Below, in pieces: positions 1-5,825 of a stretch of 11,273 nt of DNA. The notes below the pieces were generated by a model, which saw only the letters and a program-made list of their open reading frames with translations, was not told the DNA's origin and made no database searches. Within the stretch, counting starts at the first letter, position 1. Each line of letters begins with the position of its first letter. The DNA is from Nitrososphaerales archaeon TH5894 (GTDB taxonomy: Archaea > Thermoproteota > Nitrososphaeria > Nitrososphaerales > Nitrososphaeraceae): positions 1-11,273 of the forward strand of contig JAATVK010000025.1 of NCBI GenBank assembly GCA_014523485.1, given 5' to 3'. The translations under genes were made by a program, and so were the position numbers.

Positions 1-93
1 ACTAATTTACTAGTTAAAACTCTAATATGATTCCTGTAAATTATAATTCCACTTCCTGGATATTTCTGGATAATTATTGACTTAAATTACACA

Positions 94-112
94 AAATATA
101 AACAGATAGGAG
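94..112 (+). promoter_or_regulatory. TATA-like box and Shine-Dalgarno ahead of the VTT protein gene
   Basis: An AT-only stretch at 94-102 (AAATATAAA) sits about 24 nt before the TTG at 122, the spacing of an archaeal TATA box to a leaderless start. An AGGAG at 108-112 lies 9 nt before the same TTG and could serve as a ribosome binding site if transcription starts farther upstream, for example from a TTAAATTA at 82-89. Both readings point to the TTG at 122. Which one operates cannot be decided from sequence. Confidence 0.4.
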
Positions 113-121
113 TCTCAATAT

Positions 122-799
122 TTGGATGGCATTAATGATATACTTACTTTTTTTGACTTCGGATATGAGGAATATGGAAACGTAGGAAGATATTTTGGAA
201 TCTTAATCATTACTTTTTTCGCTAGTATAATTTTATTTATCCCTGTTCCTTATTTCCCAGTATTATTTACTGCTGGTATTAACCAGAATCTTGATCCTCA
301 TTTAGTTTCTCTTTTTAGTGCAGTAGGAGCAGTCATAGCTAAATTAATAATTTTTTATGTCAGCTATTATGGTCGAAATATATTAAGCTCTAAAACAAAA
401 AAAAGGATGCTTCCTCTCCAGAAACTTTTATCAAAATATGGTTGGCCGGGCGCGTTTGCTGCAGCATTGACTCCAATTCCTGATGATCTTGTTTACATTC
501 CACTTGGCTTAGCAAAATATAATCCAGCCAAATTTGCGATAGCTACTTTTTCAGGAAAATTCATTCTGAATGAATTTATTGTATTTGGTAGTGTCATTTT
601 AGGCAGACCTGTTGTAGAAGTGTTGACCTCAGAAAACACAGATCCTATTTATCTCTATATAGGTCTGGGATTGAGTATTAGTATATTGATACTAATTATT
701 TTTTTGTATCTTCGAATTGATTGGGGAAAGATTATTGGTAAATGGTTTCCTTGGACATTAAACAATGATGACAACACGGATAATTCAAAAACTAAATGA
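122..799 (+). CDS. VTT/DedA-like (SNARE-associated type) integral membrane protein
   Basis: A 225-residue polytopic membrane protein. Hydrophobic segments are visible at about residues 24-42, 62-83, 137-160 and 176-197, with a probable re-entrant stretch at 107-131. The pattern IPVPYFP (40-46), a Gly-rich second helix and KYGWPGAFAAALTPIPDD (105-122) followed by IPLGLAKYNP resemble the VTT domain of YqaA/DedA-type proteins. In that family, Pro and acidic residues in the re-entrant loop are typical and some members act as lipid scramblases or flippases; the substrate here is unknown. The C-terminus is polar and Asn/Asp-rich (214-225), probably cytosolic. The start is TTG, because an in-frame stop lies at 107-109, no in-frame ATG precedes the conserved part, and an AGGAG is well placed. 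The next gene, hemB, follows after 49 nt on the same strand, but a functional link is not evident. Confidence 0.75.
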   Translation: MDGINDILTFFDFGYEEYGNVGRYFGILIITFFASIILFIPVPYFPVLFTAGINQNLDPHLVSLFSAVGAVIAKLIIFYVSYYGRNILSSKTKKRMLPLQKLLSKYGWPGAFAAALTPIPDDLVYIPLGLAKYNPAKFAIATFSGKFILNEFIVFGSVILGRPVVEVLTSENTDPIYLYIGLGLSISILILIIFLYLRIDWGKIIGKWFPWTLNNDDNTDNSKTK

Positions 800-848
800 T
801 TCGATCCTATGGAATGAAAAATAAAATATAGTTAAAAGGAAGAAAAAC

Positions 849-1805
849 ATGGTAGACTATGAATATAATTATTATGAATTTTCAAAAAGATGTAGTTTAT
901 ATAAAAAGGATATGATTTTTCCATTATTTGTGGATGAAAATGATAAATTTCAAGAGTTAAATGTGATGCCAGGATTTTTTAAAATTCCATATAATAGTAT
1001 TATCCATTTTTTGGAAAAAATTGTTGAAAATGGTATACATTCTGTCATTCTTTTTGGGATACCAAAACTACGAAATAATCAGGCTACAACGGCAACTTCC
1101 ACTAATGGCATAGTCCAAAAAACTTTAAGATTGATAAAGTCAAATTTTGGAAATAAAATTACAACTATAACTGATGTATGTATCTGTCAATATAATAATA
1201 CAGGCCATTGTGGATTATTAGAAAAGGCTAAAAAAATAGTTGATAACGACTTGACAATTGAACTATTATCCAAGATTGCACTGAGCCATGCAATATCAGG
1301 GGTAGATGTTGTTGCTCCATCATCCATGATGGATGGACAAGTCCAAAGAATTAAAAAAAAATTAGACACCAACGGTTTTAATAAGGTAAAAATTCTCTCA
1401 TTTTCTGCAAAACAATGTTCCTCCTTGTATAAACCATTTAGATCAGAAACTTTTTTTAATAAATCTGTCAGTGAAATAGATAAATCTACATATCAAGTAT
1501 CATATTATAATCCACGTCAAATACTAAGAGAAATTGAAATGGACATTCATGAAGGTTCAAATATGGTTATGATCAAACCGGCAATGGCATCTCTGGATCT
1601 AATATATAGGATTAAAAGCATATATCAGTTACCATTAGTTGTTCAAGTTGTGTCAGGGGAATATTCTATGATAAAAGCAGCCGCTGCAAATGGTTTATTC
1701 GACGAAACTTGGTATATTTTAAACCTAATTTCTGAGCTCAAACGAGCTGGTGCTGATAAAATTATTTCTTATTCTTCATTAAACATTTCAAAATATCTCT
1801 TATAG
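849..1805 (+). CDS. hemB: Porphobilinogen synthase (delta-aminolevulinic acid dehydratase)
   Basis: HemB condenses two 5-aminolevulinate molecules to porphobilinogen in cytosolic tetrapyrrole synthesis. At 318 residues it has usual family length. Visible signatures in order are IFPLFV (23-28), LFGIP (68-72), and the zinc motif with Cys111, Cys113 and Cys121 within ITDVCICQYNNTGHC. DNDLT (132-136), APSSMMDG (156-163), the SAK lysine (Lys188), the Schiff-base lysine Lys243 in MVMIKPA, and SGEYSMIK (269-276) follow. Arg198 (PFR) is kept, but the second substrate-binding Arg of the family is Lys212 by my alignment, with Gln216 retained. The usual GS after LFGIP is replaced by an Asn/Thr-rich stretch (76-86). 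Start: ATG with AGGAAG at 837-842, 6 nt spacing. No other heme gene is nearby, so it could be the sole hemB placed away from a hem cluster or a paralogue; cell-wide data would tell. Function is well supported. Confidence 0.93.
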   Translation: MVDYEYNYYEFSKRCSLYKKDMIFPLFVDENDKFQELNVMPGFFKIPYNSIIHFLEKIVENGIHSVILFGIPKLRNNQATTATSTNGIVQKTLRLIKSNFGNKITTITDVCICQYNNTGHCGLLEKAKKIVDNDLTIELLSKIALSHAISGVDVVAPSSMMDGQVQRIKKKLDTNGFNKVKILSFSAKQCSSLYKPFRSETFFNKSVSEIDKSTYQVSYYNPRQILREIEMDIHEGSNMVMIKPAMASLDLIYRIKSIYQLPLVVQVVSGEYSMIKAAAANGLFDETWYILNLISELKRAGADKIISYSSLNISKYLL

Positions 1806-1816
1806 TGATGGTTGTG

Positions 1817-1827
1817 GAGTTTTTTAT
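1817..1827 (+). terminator. T-rich terminator after hemB
   Basis: A run of six T at 1820-1825 begins 15 nt after the hemB stop. Archaeal termination commonly uses such T-tracts without a stem. It separates hemB from the tRNA gene. Confidence 0.4.
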
Positions 1828-1849
1828 TATGAGACACAATTATATGTAA

Positions 1850-1856
1850 TAAATAT
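1850..1856 (+). promoter_or_regulatory. TATA-like box of the tRNA-Tyr gene
   Basis: TAAATAT lies 15-21 nt before the mature 5' end at 1871, inside a longer AT-only stretch from 1841. This would give a transcript with a leader of a few nucleotides, removed by RNase P. The box is inferred from position and composition only. Confidence 0.35.
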
Positions 1857-1908
1857 CTCAAACGATTTATCCCGCGATAGCTCAGCCTGGTAGAGCTTTC
1901 GGCTGTAG

Positions 1909-1965
1909 TAGTTGGCTTATTTAGCTAACCGTATTTTCAGCCTATCAGGCTCACATATAGCAGAA
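1909..1965 (+). other. tRNA-Tyr intron 1, canonical position 37/38
   Basis: 57 nt. The central helix CUGU (1903-1906) pairs with GCAG (1960-1963), including one G-U pair. The bulges A1907-G1908^U1909 and A1964-A1965^A1966 give cuts after 1908 and 1965, as expected for the archaeal tRNA-splicing endonuclease. The inner helix next to the bulge is weak, so the motif is relaxed. The intron body holds two hairpins, GTTGGCT/AGCTAAC (7 bp) and AGCC/GGCT. A competing pairing GCTGTA/TATAGC (1902-1907 with 1956-1961) is also possible. No reading frame or guide-RNA box was recognised in it. Confidence 0.88.
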
Positions 1966-1986
1966 ACCGAATTGTCGCAGGCTCAA

Positions 1987-2017
1987 ACAAAATAACTGTC
2001 TGGTTATTATGGAGCAA
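1987..2017 (+). other. tRNA-Tyr intron 2, non-canonical position 58/59 in the T-loop
   Basis: 31 nt. The central helix GCUC (1981-1984) pairs perfectly with GAGC (2012-2015). The bulges are AAA on both sides (1985-1987 and 2016-2018), cut after their second base. The inner helix 1988-1996 with 2003-2011 has 8 of 9 pairs (one A-A mismatch) and a 6-nt loop. Excision restores the T-loop CTCAAAT. The outer side is relaxed: U2019 and C2020 stay unpaired until splicing, then join the T-stem. Because CAAA occurs at both junctions, the mature sequence is the same for neighbouring cut choices. Confidence 0.88.
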
Positions 2018-2041
2018 ATCCTGCTCGCGGGATACAAAAAT

Positions 2042-3097
2042 TTATGGGGTAAAAACAGCTCTTCCTACAATTTTACGATTTTTCAAATCTTCTAATGCTT
2101 GATTGGCCTCTTCTATTTTATAGTGTCTCGAAACAATCGAATTAAGTTTCCTTTTTTTGAATAGACCTACCAATTCAACCAAATCGTTGTATCTACCCGT
2201 ATATGCCCCTGTAATATTGAACGCTCGAAGTGGAACAAGTGGCAGATTTAATTCTAATGATCCACCAAAAAGGCCTACCATAATATATCGTCCTCTTTTT
2301 CGAAGGACTTCAATAGCTGTTGGAGCTGTTTGATTATTATTTACAAAATCTACTAATACTTCGCATCCCTTTCCATTGGTTAGATCCTTTACTGCCTTGA
2401 CTGGGTCTGAAGAAAGAGAATTTATTGTAAAATCTGCTCCTAATTTTTTTGCCTCTTTTAATTTTTCATCATCGACATCCATAATTATGATATTGGAATT
2501 CGTTATTGCTTTGGCAATCTGAACTGCCATAAGTCCTAACCCACCAGCACCAATTAATACAAGAGTTTCTCCAGGCATTGCTAAAGATTTTTTTATTGAA
2601 GTATATGCTGTCAATCCTGAACATGCAAGAGCCGCAGATGAGTTAAAATCTATATCCTCTAATTTAATAAGATACTTATAATTTGGAACTAAAATTAAAT
2701 CTGCATAACCTCCATCTTGATATATTCCAAGAGTTTTAGGCGATTCACATAAATGTTCGTTCCCGTCCTTGCAAGAATGACAAAATTCATCGCCAATCCA
2801 AGGATATATTAACACCTTATCCCCTTTTTGATAATGTTTTACTGATTCTCCTATATCTTCAATTACTCCTGAAACCTCATGACCGGGGGTTAAAGGAAAT
2901 TTTACTCCACGATCTTCTACTTTCATAAATTTCCCTCCTGCTCCCATATAACCTCCTTCGTATAGATGCAAATCACTATGGCAAATTCCAGCAGCTTTTA
3001 TCCTAACTAAAACTTCGAAATTCTTTGGCTTTGGAACAGGTATATCTTCAATGACAAGAGGATTGTTTGATTTTACAATTCTAGCACATATCATCAA
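2042..3097 (-). CDS. Zinc-dependent NAD alcohol dehydrogenase (medium-chain family)
   Basis: A 351-residue medium-chain dehydrogenase/reductase that should interconvert alcohols and aldehydes or ketones in the cytosol. Catalytic zinc ligands are Cys39 (AGICHSD), His73 with Glu74 (PGHE) and Cys159 (ALACSGLTAY). The structural-zinc lobe shows Asp103, Cys106, Cys109 and Cys117. That is the acidic-plus-three-Cys set known for the Sulfolobus solfataricus ADH, which it also resembles in VEDRGVKFP (60-68), PNYKYLIKL (138-146) and MVGLFGG. The Rossmann motif GAGGLG (183-188), followed by Asp207 at the end of the second strand, favours NAD over NADP. Physiological substrate unknown. Two tandem ATGs open the gene; the first (3097) was chosen because a TATA-like box sits about 23 nt upstream and no Shine-Dalgarno is visible. 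The gene is monocistronic and convergent with the tRNA. Confidence 0.9.
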   Translation of the reverse strand: MMICARIVKSNNPLVIEDIPVPKPKNFEVLVRIKAAGICHSDLHLYEGGYMGAGGKFMKVEDRGVKFPLTPGHEVSGVIEDIGESVKHYQKGDKVLIYPWIGDEFCHSCKDGNEHLCESPKTLGIYQDGGYADLILVPNYKYLIKLEDIDFNSSAALACSGLTAYTSIKKSLAMPGETLVLIGAGGLGLMAVQIAKAITNSNIIIMDVDDEKLKEAKKLGADFTINSLSSDPVKAVKDLTNGKGCEVLVDFVNNNQTAPTAIEVLRKRGRYIMVGLFGGSLELNLPLVPLRAFNITGAYTGRYNDLVELVGLFKKRKLNSIVSRHYKIEEANQALEDLKNRKIVGRAVFTP

Positions 3098-3114
3098 TTA
3101 TGTAAAAGCTATGG

Positions 3115-3125
3115 ATAATAAAAAT
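3115..3125 (-). promoter_or_regulatory. TATA-like box of the alcohol dehydrogenase gene
   Basis: On the - strand ATTTTTATTAT occupies -18 to -28 relative to the first ATG. With no ribosome binding site in the intervening 17 nt, this fits a leaderless transcript. Confidence 0.45.
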
Positions 3126-3141
3126 GAAATATGTAAAATAC

Positions 3142-3366
3142 TTTTTTTATAGATAGGAGGGATTATTACACAATGTTTTTATTAATATATAGTATAGAAA
3201 CAATAACTCATACAAACACCAATGAAGTATAGGAAGAGCCGTCTGATACACTTGTATATGAAGAAGATTATGAGTTACTGAGGTGTTACTAGTTCTAAAG
3301 AAAAGAAATGAAATTGTTATAAATTTTCAAACAAATTAGTCTTGATTAATTGTCAATTGTTTTTTT
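3142..3366 (+). other. Intergenic region with a possible small transcript or 19-codon ORF
   Basis: The gap between the divergent alcohol dehydrogenase and the winged-helix gene (3098-3421) has no recognised gene. It holds a TATA-like TTTTTTTATAG (3142-3152), a strong AGGAGG (3155-3160), and an ATG at 3173 opening a 19-codon frame to a TAG at 3230-3232 (peptide begins MFLLIYSIETIT). The same frame continues for 19 more sense codons after the TAG, with acidic, coding-like content (EEPSDTLVYEEDYELLRCY). The stretch 3233-3260 is richer in G and C than its surroundings and contains a small hairpin ATAC/GTAT. A stem plus T-run closes the unit near 3366. It could be a small RNA, a small protein or a decayed gene. 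I cannot assign it. Confidence 0.3.
3342..3366 (+). terminator. Stem-loop followed by T-run
   Basis: TTGA (3342-3345) can pair with TCAA (3353-3356), and seven T follow at 3360-3366. The stem is short, but the T-tract alone would suit archaeal termination. It would end a + strand transcript from the preceding gap and insulate the winged-helix gene. Confidence 0.35.
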
Positions 3367-3370
3367 ATTC

Positions 3371-3380
3371 TAGATAAATA
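3371..3380 (+). promoter_or_regulatory. TATA-like box of the winged-helix gene
   Basis: TAGATAAATA is centred about 26 nt before 3402. A start there would give a 20-nt leader containing GGAG (3404-3407) and the 7-codon frame before the ATG at 3422. Confidence 0.4.
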
Positions 3381-3401
3381 AGTGTTGTAATACATATTGA
3401 A

Positions 3402-3425
3402 ATGGAGAAAAGAGTACCTAAATGA
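3402..3425 (+). other. Possible 7-codon upstream ORF overlapping the winged-helix start
   Basis: ATG GAG AAA AGA GTA CCT AAA TGA encodes MEKRVPK. Its stop codon shares ATGA with the ATG at 3422, and its own ATG coincides with the transcription start predicted from the TATA-like box. It could permit leaderless initiation followed by translational coupling, or be chance. Confidence 0.25.
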
Positions 3426-3703
3426 AAAATCGTGCAGAGATTGAAGTAATTGCCGCAATTCTTCGTAGTGCAAAAGATAATTGGGAATATCAAACAACTA
3501 TAATGAATAATGCATGTATATCTCACTCTCAAGTTATTCGTTACATATCAGTGGCCATGAATAGAGGCCTAATTGAATATTCTAAAATTAGTGGATTATA
3601 TAAAACTACTAACATGGGATTACAATTCCTAGAAAAACATGCTAAATTATTAACCTTATTTCCTGAAATTGCAGAACCTTCTTCTCAATTTCCTTACAAT
3701 TAA
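3422..3703 (+). CDS. Small winged helix-turn-helix protein, putative transcription regulator
   Basis: 93 residues consistent with a single winged-helix domain of the archaeal small HTH type (HTH_45-like; family named from memory). Helix 1 is at about 4-16, helix 2 at 23-32, the recognition helix at 34-47 (SHSQVIRYISVAMN), and a two-stranded wing at 49-66 (GLIEYSKISGLYKTTNMG), followed by a closing helix to about 79. Such proteins are abundant in Nitrososphaerota. Most have no known target; some may bind DNA as dimers. The start is ATG, directly after an in-frame TAA at 3419-3421. A GGAG lies 14 nt upstream, too far for a typical ribosome binding site. It is transcribed apart from dph6, which has its own TATA-like box 58 nt later. 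No ligand or metal site is visible. DNA binding is inferred from fold only. Confidence 0.75.
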   Translation: MKNRAEIEVIAAILRSAKDNWEYQTTIMNNACISHSQVIRYISVAMNRGLIEYSKISGLYKTTNMGLQFLEKHAKLLTLFPEIAEPSSQFPYN

Positions 3704-3730
3704 GAAATGAACCTTCACTTTATTTTAGAT

Positions 3731-3740
3731 TTTAATAAAT
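3731..3740 (+). promoter_or_regulatory. TATA-like box of the dph6-srp54-pus10 operon
   Basis: TTTAATAAAT is centred about 27 nt before the TTG at 3762, which fits a leaderless operon transcript. No Shine-Dalgarno is present between box and start. Confidence 0.5.
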
Positions 3741-3761
3741 ACTAGTAATTCATTTTAAATT

Positions 3762-4454
3762 TTGTATTTGAGAGTAGCATGTTTATTTTCAGGAGGAAAG
3801 GATAGTACATATTCTTTATATTTGGCTAAACAGTGGGGTTTATCGGTTGATTGTCTCTTAACTTTAATACCTCATTCAGAGGAAAGTTCTTTATTTCATT
3901 GTCCCAATATTTGGACTACCCAGTTACAGTCTCAAGCATTAGATATTCCTATTATCACAAAAAAAATAAATTCAATTTCTATAGATGAGGAATATAATAA
4001 ATTAGATGAATTAATTAGTCAGGCGAATAATAATTATAAAATTGAGGGAATTGTTCATGGTGGAATACGTTCCAATTTTCAGAAAAATAAATTTGATAAG
4101 ATATGTAAAAAATATAACTTAAAGCTCATTTCACCTTTATGGCATATTGATGATTATTATTATATGAATATACTGCTAAAAAATTGTTTTGTAATACAAA
4201 TTACAAGTGTATCTTCCATGGGTCTTGATGCTAATTTTCTTGGAATTATACTAAATGATTCAACATTGGAAGACCTCTATAGACGGAGTAGGAAATATGG
4301 ATTTAACCTCTCTTTTGAAGGTGGGGAAGCAGAAACACTAGTTCTAGATTGTCCTATTTTCAAAAAAAAATTAGAAATTTTAACCTCAAATATACACTGG
4401 GATGGACAAAGAGGTATAGTAGAAATATCGGATATATCTCTATTAAATAAGTAA
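3762..4454 (+). CDS. dph6: Diphthine-ammonia ligase, PP-loop ATPase
   Basis: Catalyses the last step of diphthamide formation on the translocation factor EF2: ATP-dependent amidation of diphthine in the cytosol. The 230-residue length is typical for archaeal Dph6. Visible features are the PP-loop SGGKDS (10-15), EGIVHGGIRSNFQKNKFDKIC (95-115) ahead of PLWHID (125-130), SMGLD (152-156), and the family signature EGGEAETLVLDCP (186-198). The usual GDI in the middle motif is GGI here. The start is uncertain: TTG at 3762 is given because a TATA-like box fits it, but TTG at 3768 or ATT at 3759 are possible, and a TAA at 3756-3758 bars anything earlier. The stop codon abuts the srp54 ATG without any gap, so the genes are almost certainly cotranscribed and translationally coupled. 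Confidence 0.9.
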   Translation: MYLRVACLFSGGKDSTYSLYLAKQWGLSVDCLLTLIPHSEESSLFHCPNIWTTQLQSQALDIPIITKKINSISIDEEYNKLDELISQANNNYKIEGIVHGGIRSNFQKNKFDKICKKYNLKLISPLWHIDDYYYMNILLKNCFVIQITSVSSMGLDANFLGIILNDSTLEDLYRRSRKYGFNLSFEGGEAETLVLDCPIFKKKLEILTSNIHWDGQRGIVEISDISLLNK

Positions 4455-5822
4455 ATGTTAGATAATCTCAGGACAGGATTAAGAAGCGCATTAAAGAAAA
4501 TAGTTGGTGCATCCGATATTAACGAAGAACTTATAGATTCTCTTTCTAAGGATATTCAAAGATCATTATTACAATCGGATGTTAATGTAAGACAAGTTCT
4601 TTCGATAACAAAAAATCTGAAGTATCGAGCATTGAATGAACCACCACCAAAAGGATTAACCAAAAAAGATCATATAATCACAATCTTATATAATGAAATT
4701 TCTTCTCTTCTTGGCTATACCGGTAACCAAATTATCCATATAGACAAAACACCATCCATGCCAGAAGATTCTTTTAATTTTCAACCAGGAAAAAAAAATA
4801 TAGTACTCATGTTGGGCATTCAAGGAAGTGGCAAAACTACATGTACGGTAAAAATTGCTAGATGGCTTTCACGACATGGCTATAAGGTAGCAATAATCGG
4901 TGCTGATACTTGGAGACCTGGCGCTCTTATCCAGTTAAAAATGAATAGTATAAAAATTAAAGTTGAAGTGTATGGCGAAGAGGAAAACAAAAACCCAATT
5001 TCCATAGTAAAAAATGGATTAGAATATTATAAATCTCAAGATTATGATGTTATTGTTATTGATACGGCAGGAAGACATAAGGAAGAATCTGGACTACTTG
5101 AAGAGATGAATGAAATACACAAGGTGACCAATCCTGACTTGGTTCTTTTAGTTATAGATGGAACAATTGGACAACAAGCTTATAATCAGGCAAAAGCTTT
5201 TCATGATTCCGCACCTATAGGAGGAATAGTTATAACAAAACTAGATGGAACAGCAAAGGGTGGAGGTGCCTTGGCTGCATCTGCAGTTACAGGAGCAAAA
5301 ATCTTTTTTATAGGTACAGGTGAGCGTATAGACGATTTAGAATTATTTTCTCCAACTAGATTTGTGGGACGATTACTTGGTATGGGTGACATCAAGGCCC
5401 TCCTAGATATGGCGAAGAGACTCGAGATTGAAGCAGATGAAACTCAGGCTAAGAGGCTTTTAGGAGGAAAAATGACCATAGAGGATTTCTATTCTCAAAT
5501 GGAAAATGTCAATAAGATGGGATTTAAAAACGTTATTGAAAATTTACCTGGCTTATCAGGGATGGTAAAAGACGATCAATTGGAAGTTTTACAAGGTAAA
5601 ATTGAAAAATGGAGATTTATAATACAGTCAATGACAAAAGATGAGAAAAAAGATCCTAATATTATCAATGATGCTAGAAGAAAAAGAATTTCTCGTGGTT
5701 CTGGAATTACAGAACATGAGGTAAAAGATATGATAAAACAATATAATAATTCTAAAACCATGATGAAACAGGCAAAAGGAAGACAAATGCATGGCATGTT
5801 GAGAAGATTTGGTTTTGGGTAA
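4455..5822 (+). CDS. srp54: Signal recognition particle 54 kDa protein (SRP GTPase)
   Basis: SRP54 binds signal sequences of nascent membrane and secreted proteins together with SRP RNA and hands the ribosome to FtsY at the membrane. The N domain (1-105) is helical. The G domain has P-loop GIQGSGKTT (121-129), DTWRPGA (151-157), DTAGR (203-207), TKLDG (261-265) and GTGE (287-290). The Met-containing M domain starts near 330 and includes the SRP RNA-binding segment RRKRISRGSG (408-417). The protein ends in a short basic tail (RRFGFG). Its length of 455 is normal. It starts with ATG directly on the dph6 stop, with no Shine-Dalgarno, which implies coupling by termination-reinitiation. pus10 follows after 3 nt. 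Nothing looks damaged. Confidence 0.97.
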   Translation: MLDNLRTGLRSALKKIVGASDINEELIDSLSKDIQRSLLQSDVNVRQVLSITKNLKYRALNEPPPKGLTKKDHIITILYNEISSLLGYTGNQIIHIDKTPSMPEDSFNFQPGKKNIVLMLGIQGSGKTTCTVKIARWLSRHGYKVAIIGADTWRPGALIQLKMNSIKIKVEVYGEEENKNPISIVKNGLEYYKSQDYDVIVIDTAGRHKEESGLLEEMNEIHKVTNPDLVLLVIDGTIGQQAYNQAKAFHDSAPIGGIVITKLDGTAKGGGALAASAVTGAKIFFIGTGERIDDLELFSPTRFVGRLLGMGDIKALLDMAKRLEIEADETQAKRLLGGKMTIEDFYSQMENVNKMGFKNVIENLPGLSGMVKDDQLEVLQGKIEKWRFIIQSMTKDEKKDPNIINDARRKRISRGSGITEHEVKDMIKQYNNSKTMMKQAKGRQMHGMLRRFGFG

Positions 5823-5825
5823 ATC

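Larger units (their letters stand above)
1871..2032 (+). tRNA. tRNA-Tyr (anticodon GUA) with two introns
   Basis: The acceptor stem CCCGCGA (1871-1877) pairs with TCGCGGG (2025-2031), with discriminator A2032 and no encoded CCA. The D-arm is GCTC/GAGC with AGCCTGGTA in the loop. The anticodon stem TTCGG (1898-1902) pairs with CCGAA (1967-1971), and the anticodon GTA is at 1905-1907. The variable loop is TTGTC, and the T-stem GCAGG (1977-1981) pairs with CCTGC (2020-2024). Removing the 57-nt intron (1909-1965) and the 31-nt intron (1987-2017) gives a regular 74-nt tRNA. C1-G72 and A73 match archaeal Tyr identity elements. The mature T-loop reads CTCAAAT, so position 54 is C rather than the near-universal T. 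The gene lies 65 nt after hemB and ends 9 nt before the convergent alcohol dehydrogenase gene. Confidence 0.95.

Noticed and set aside
1187..1372. 61-codon - strand frame inside hemB
   Set aside because: Antisense to the zinc and DND motifs of HemB; no ribosome binding site or family pattern.
1909..2017. Reading the interrupted tRNA as a decayed pseudogene with insertions
   Set aside because: Both insertions sit in bulge-helix-bulge motifs, and removal gives a perfectly paired 74-nt tRNA-Tyr.
3233..3290. Group II intron domain V-like start (GAGCCGT)
   Set aside because: The complementary closing strand ACGGTTC is missing and no reverse transcriptase or other intron domain is nearby.
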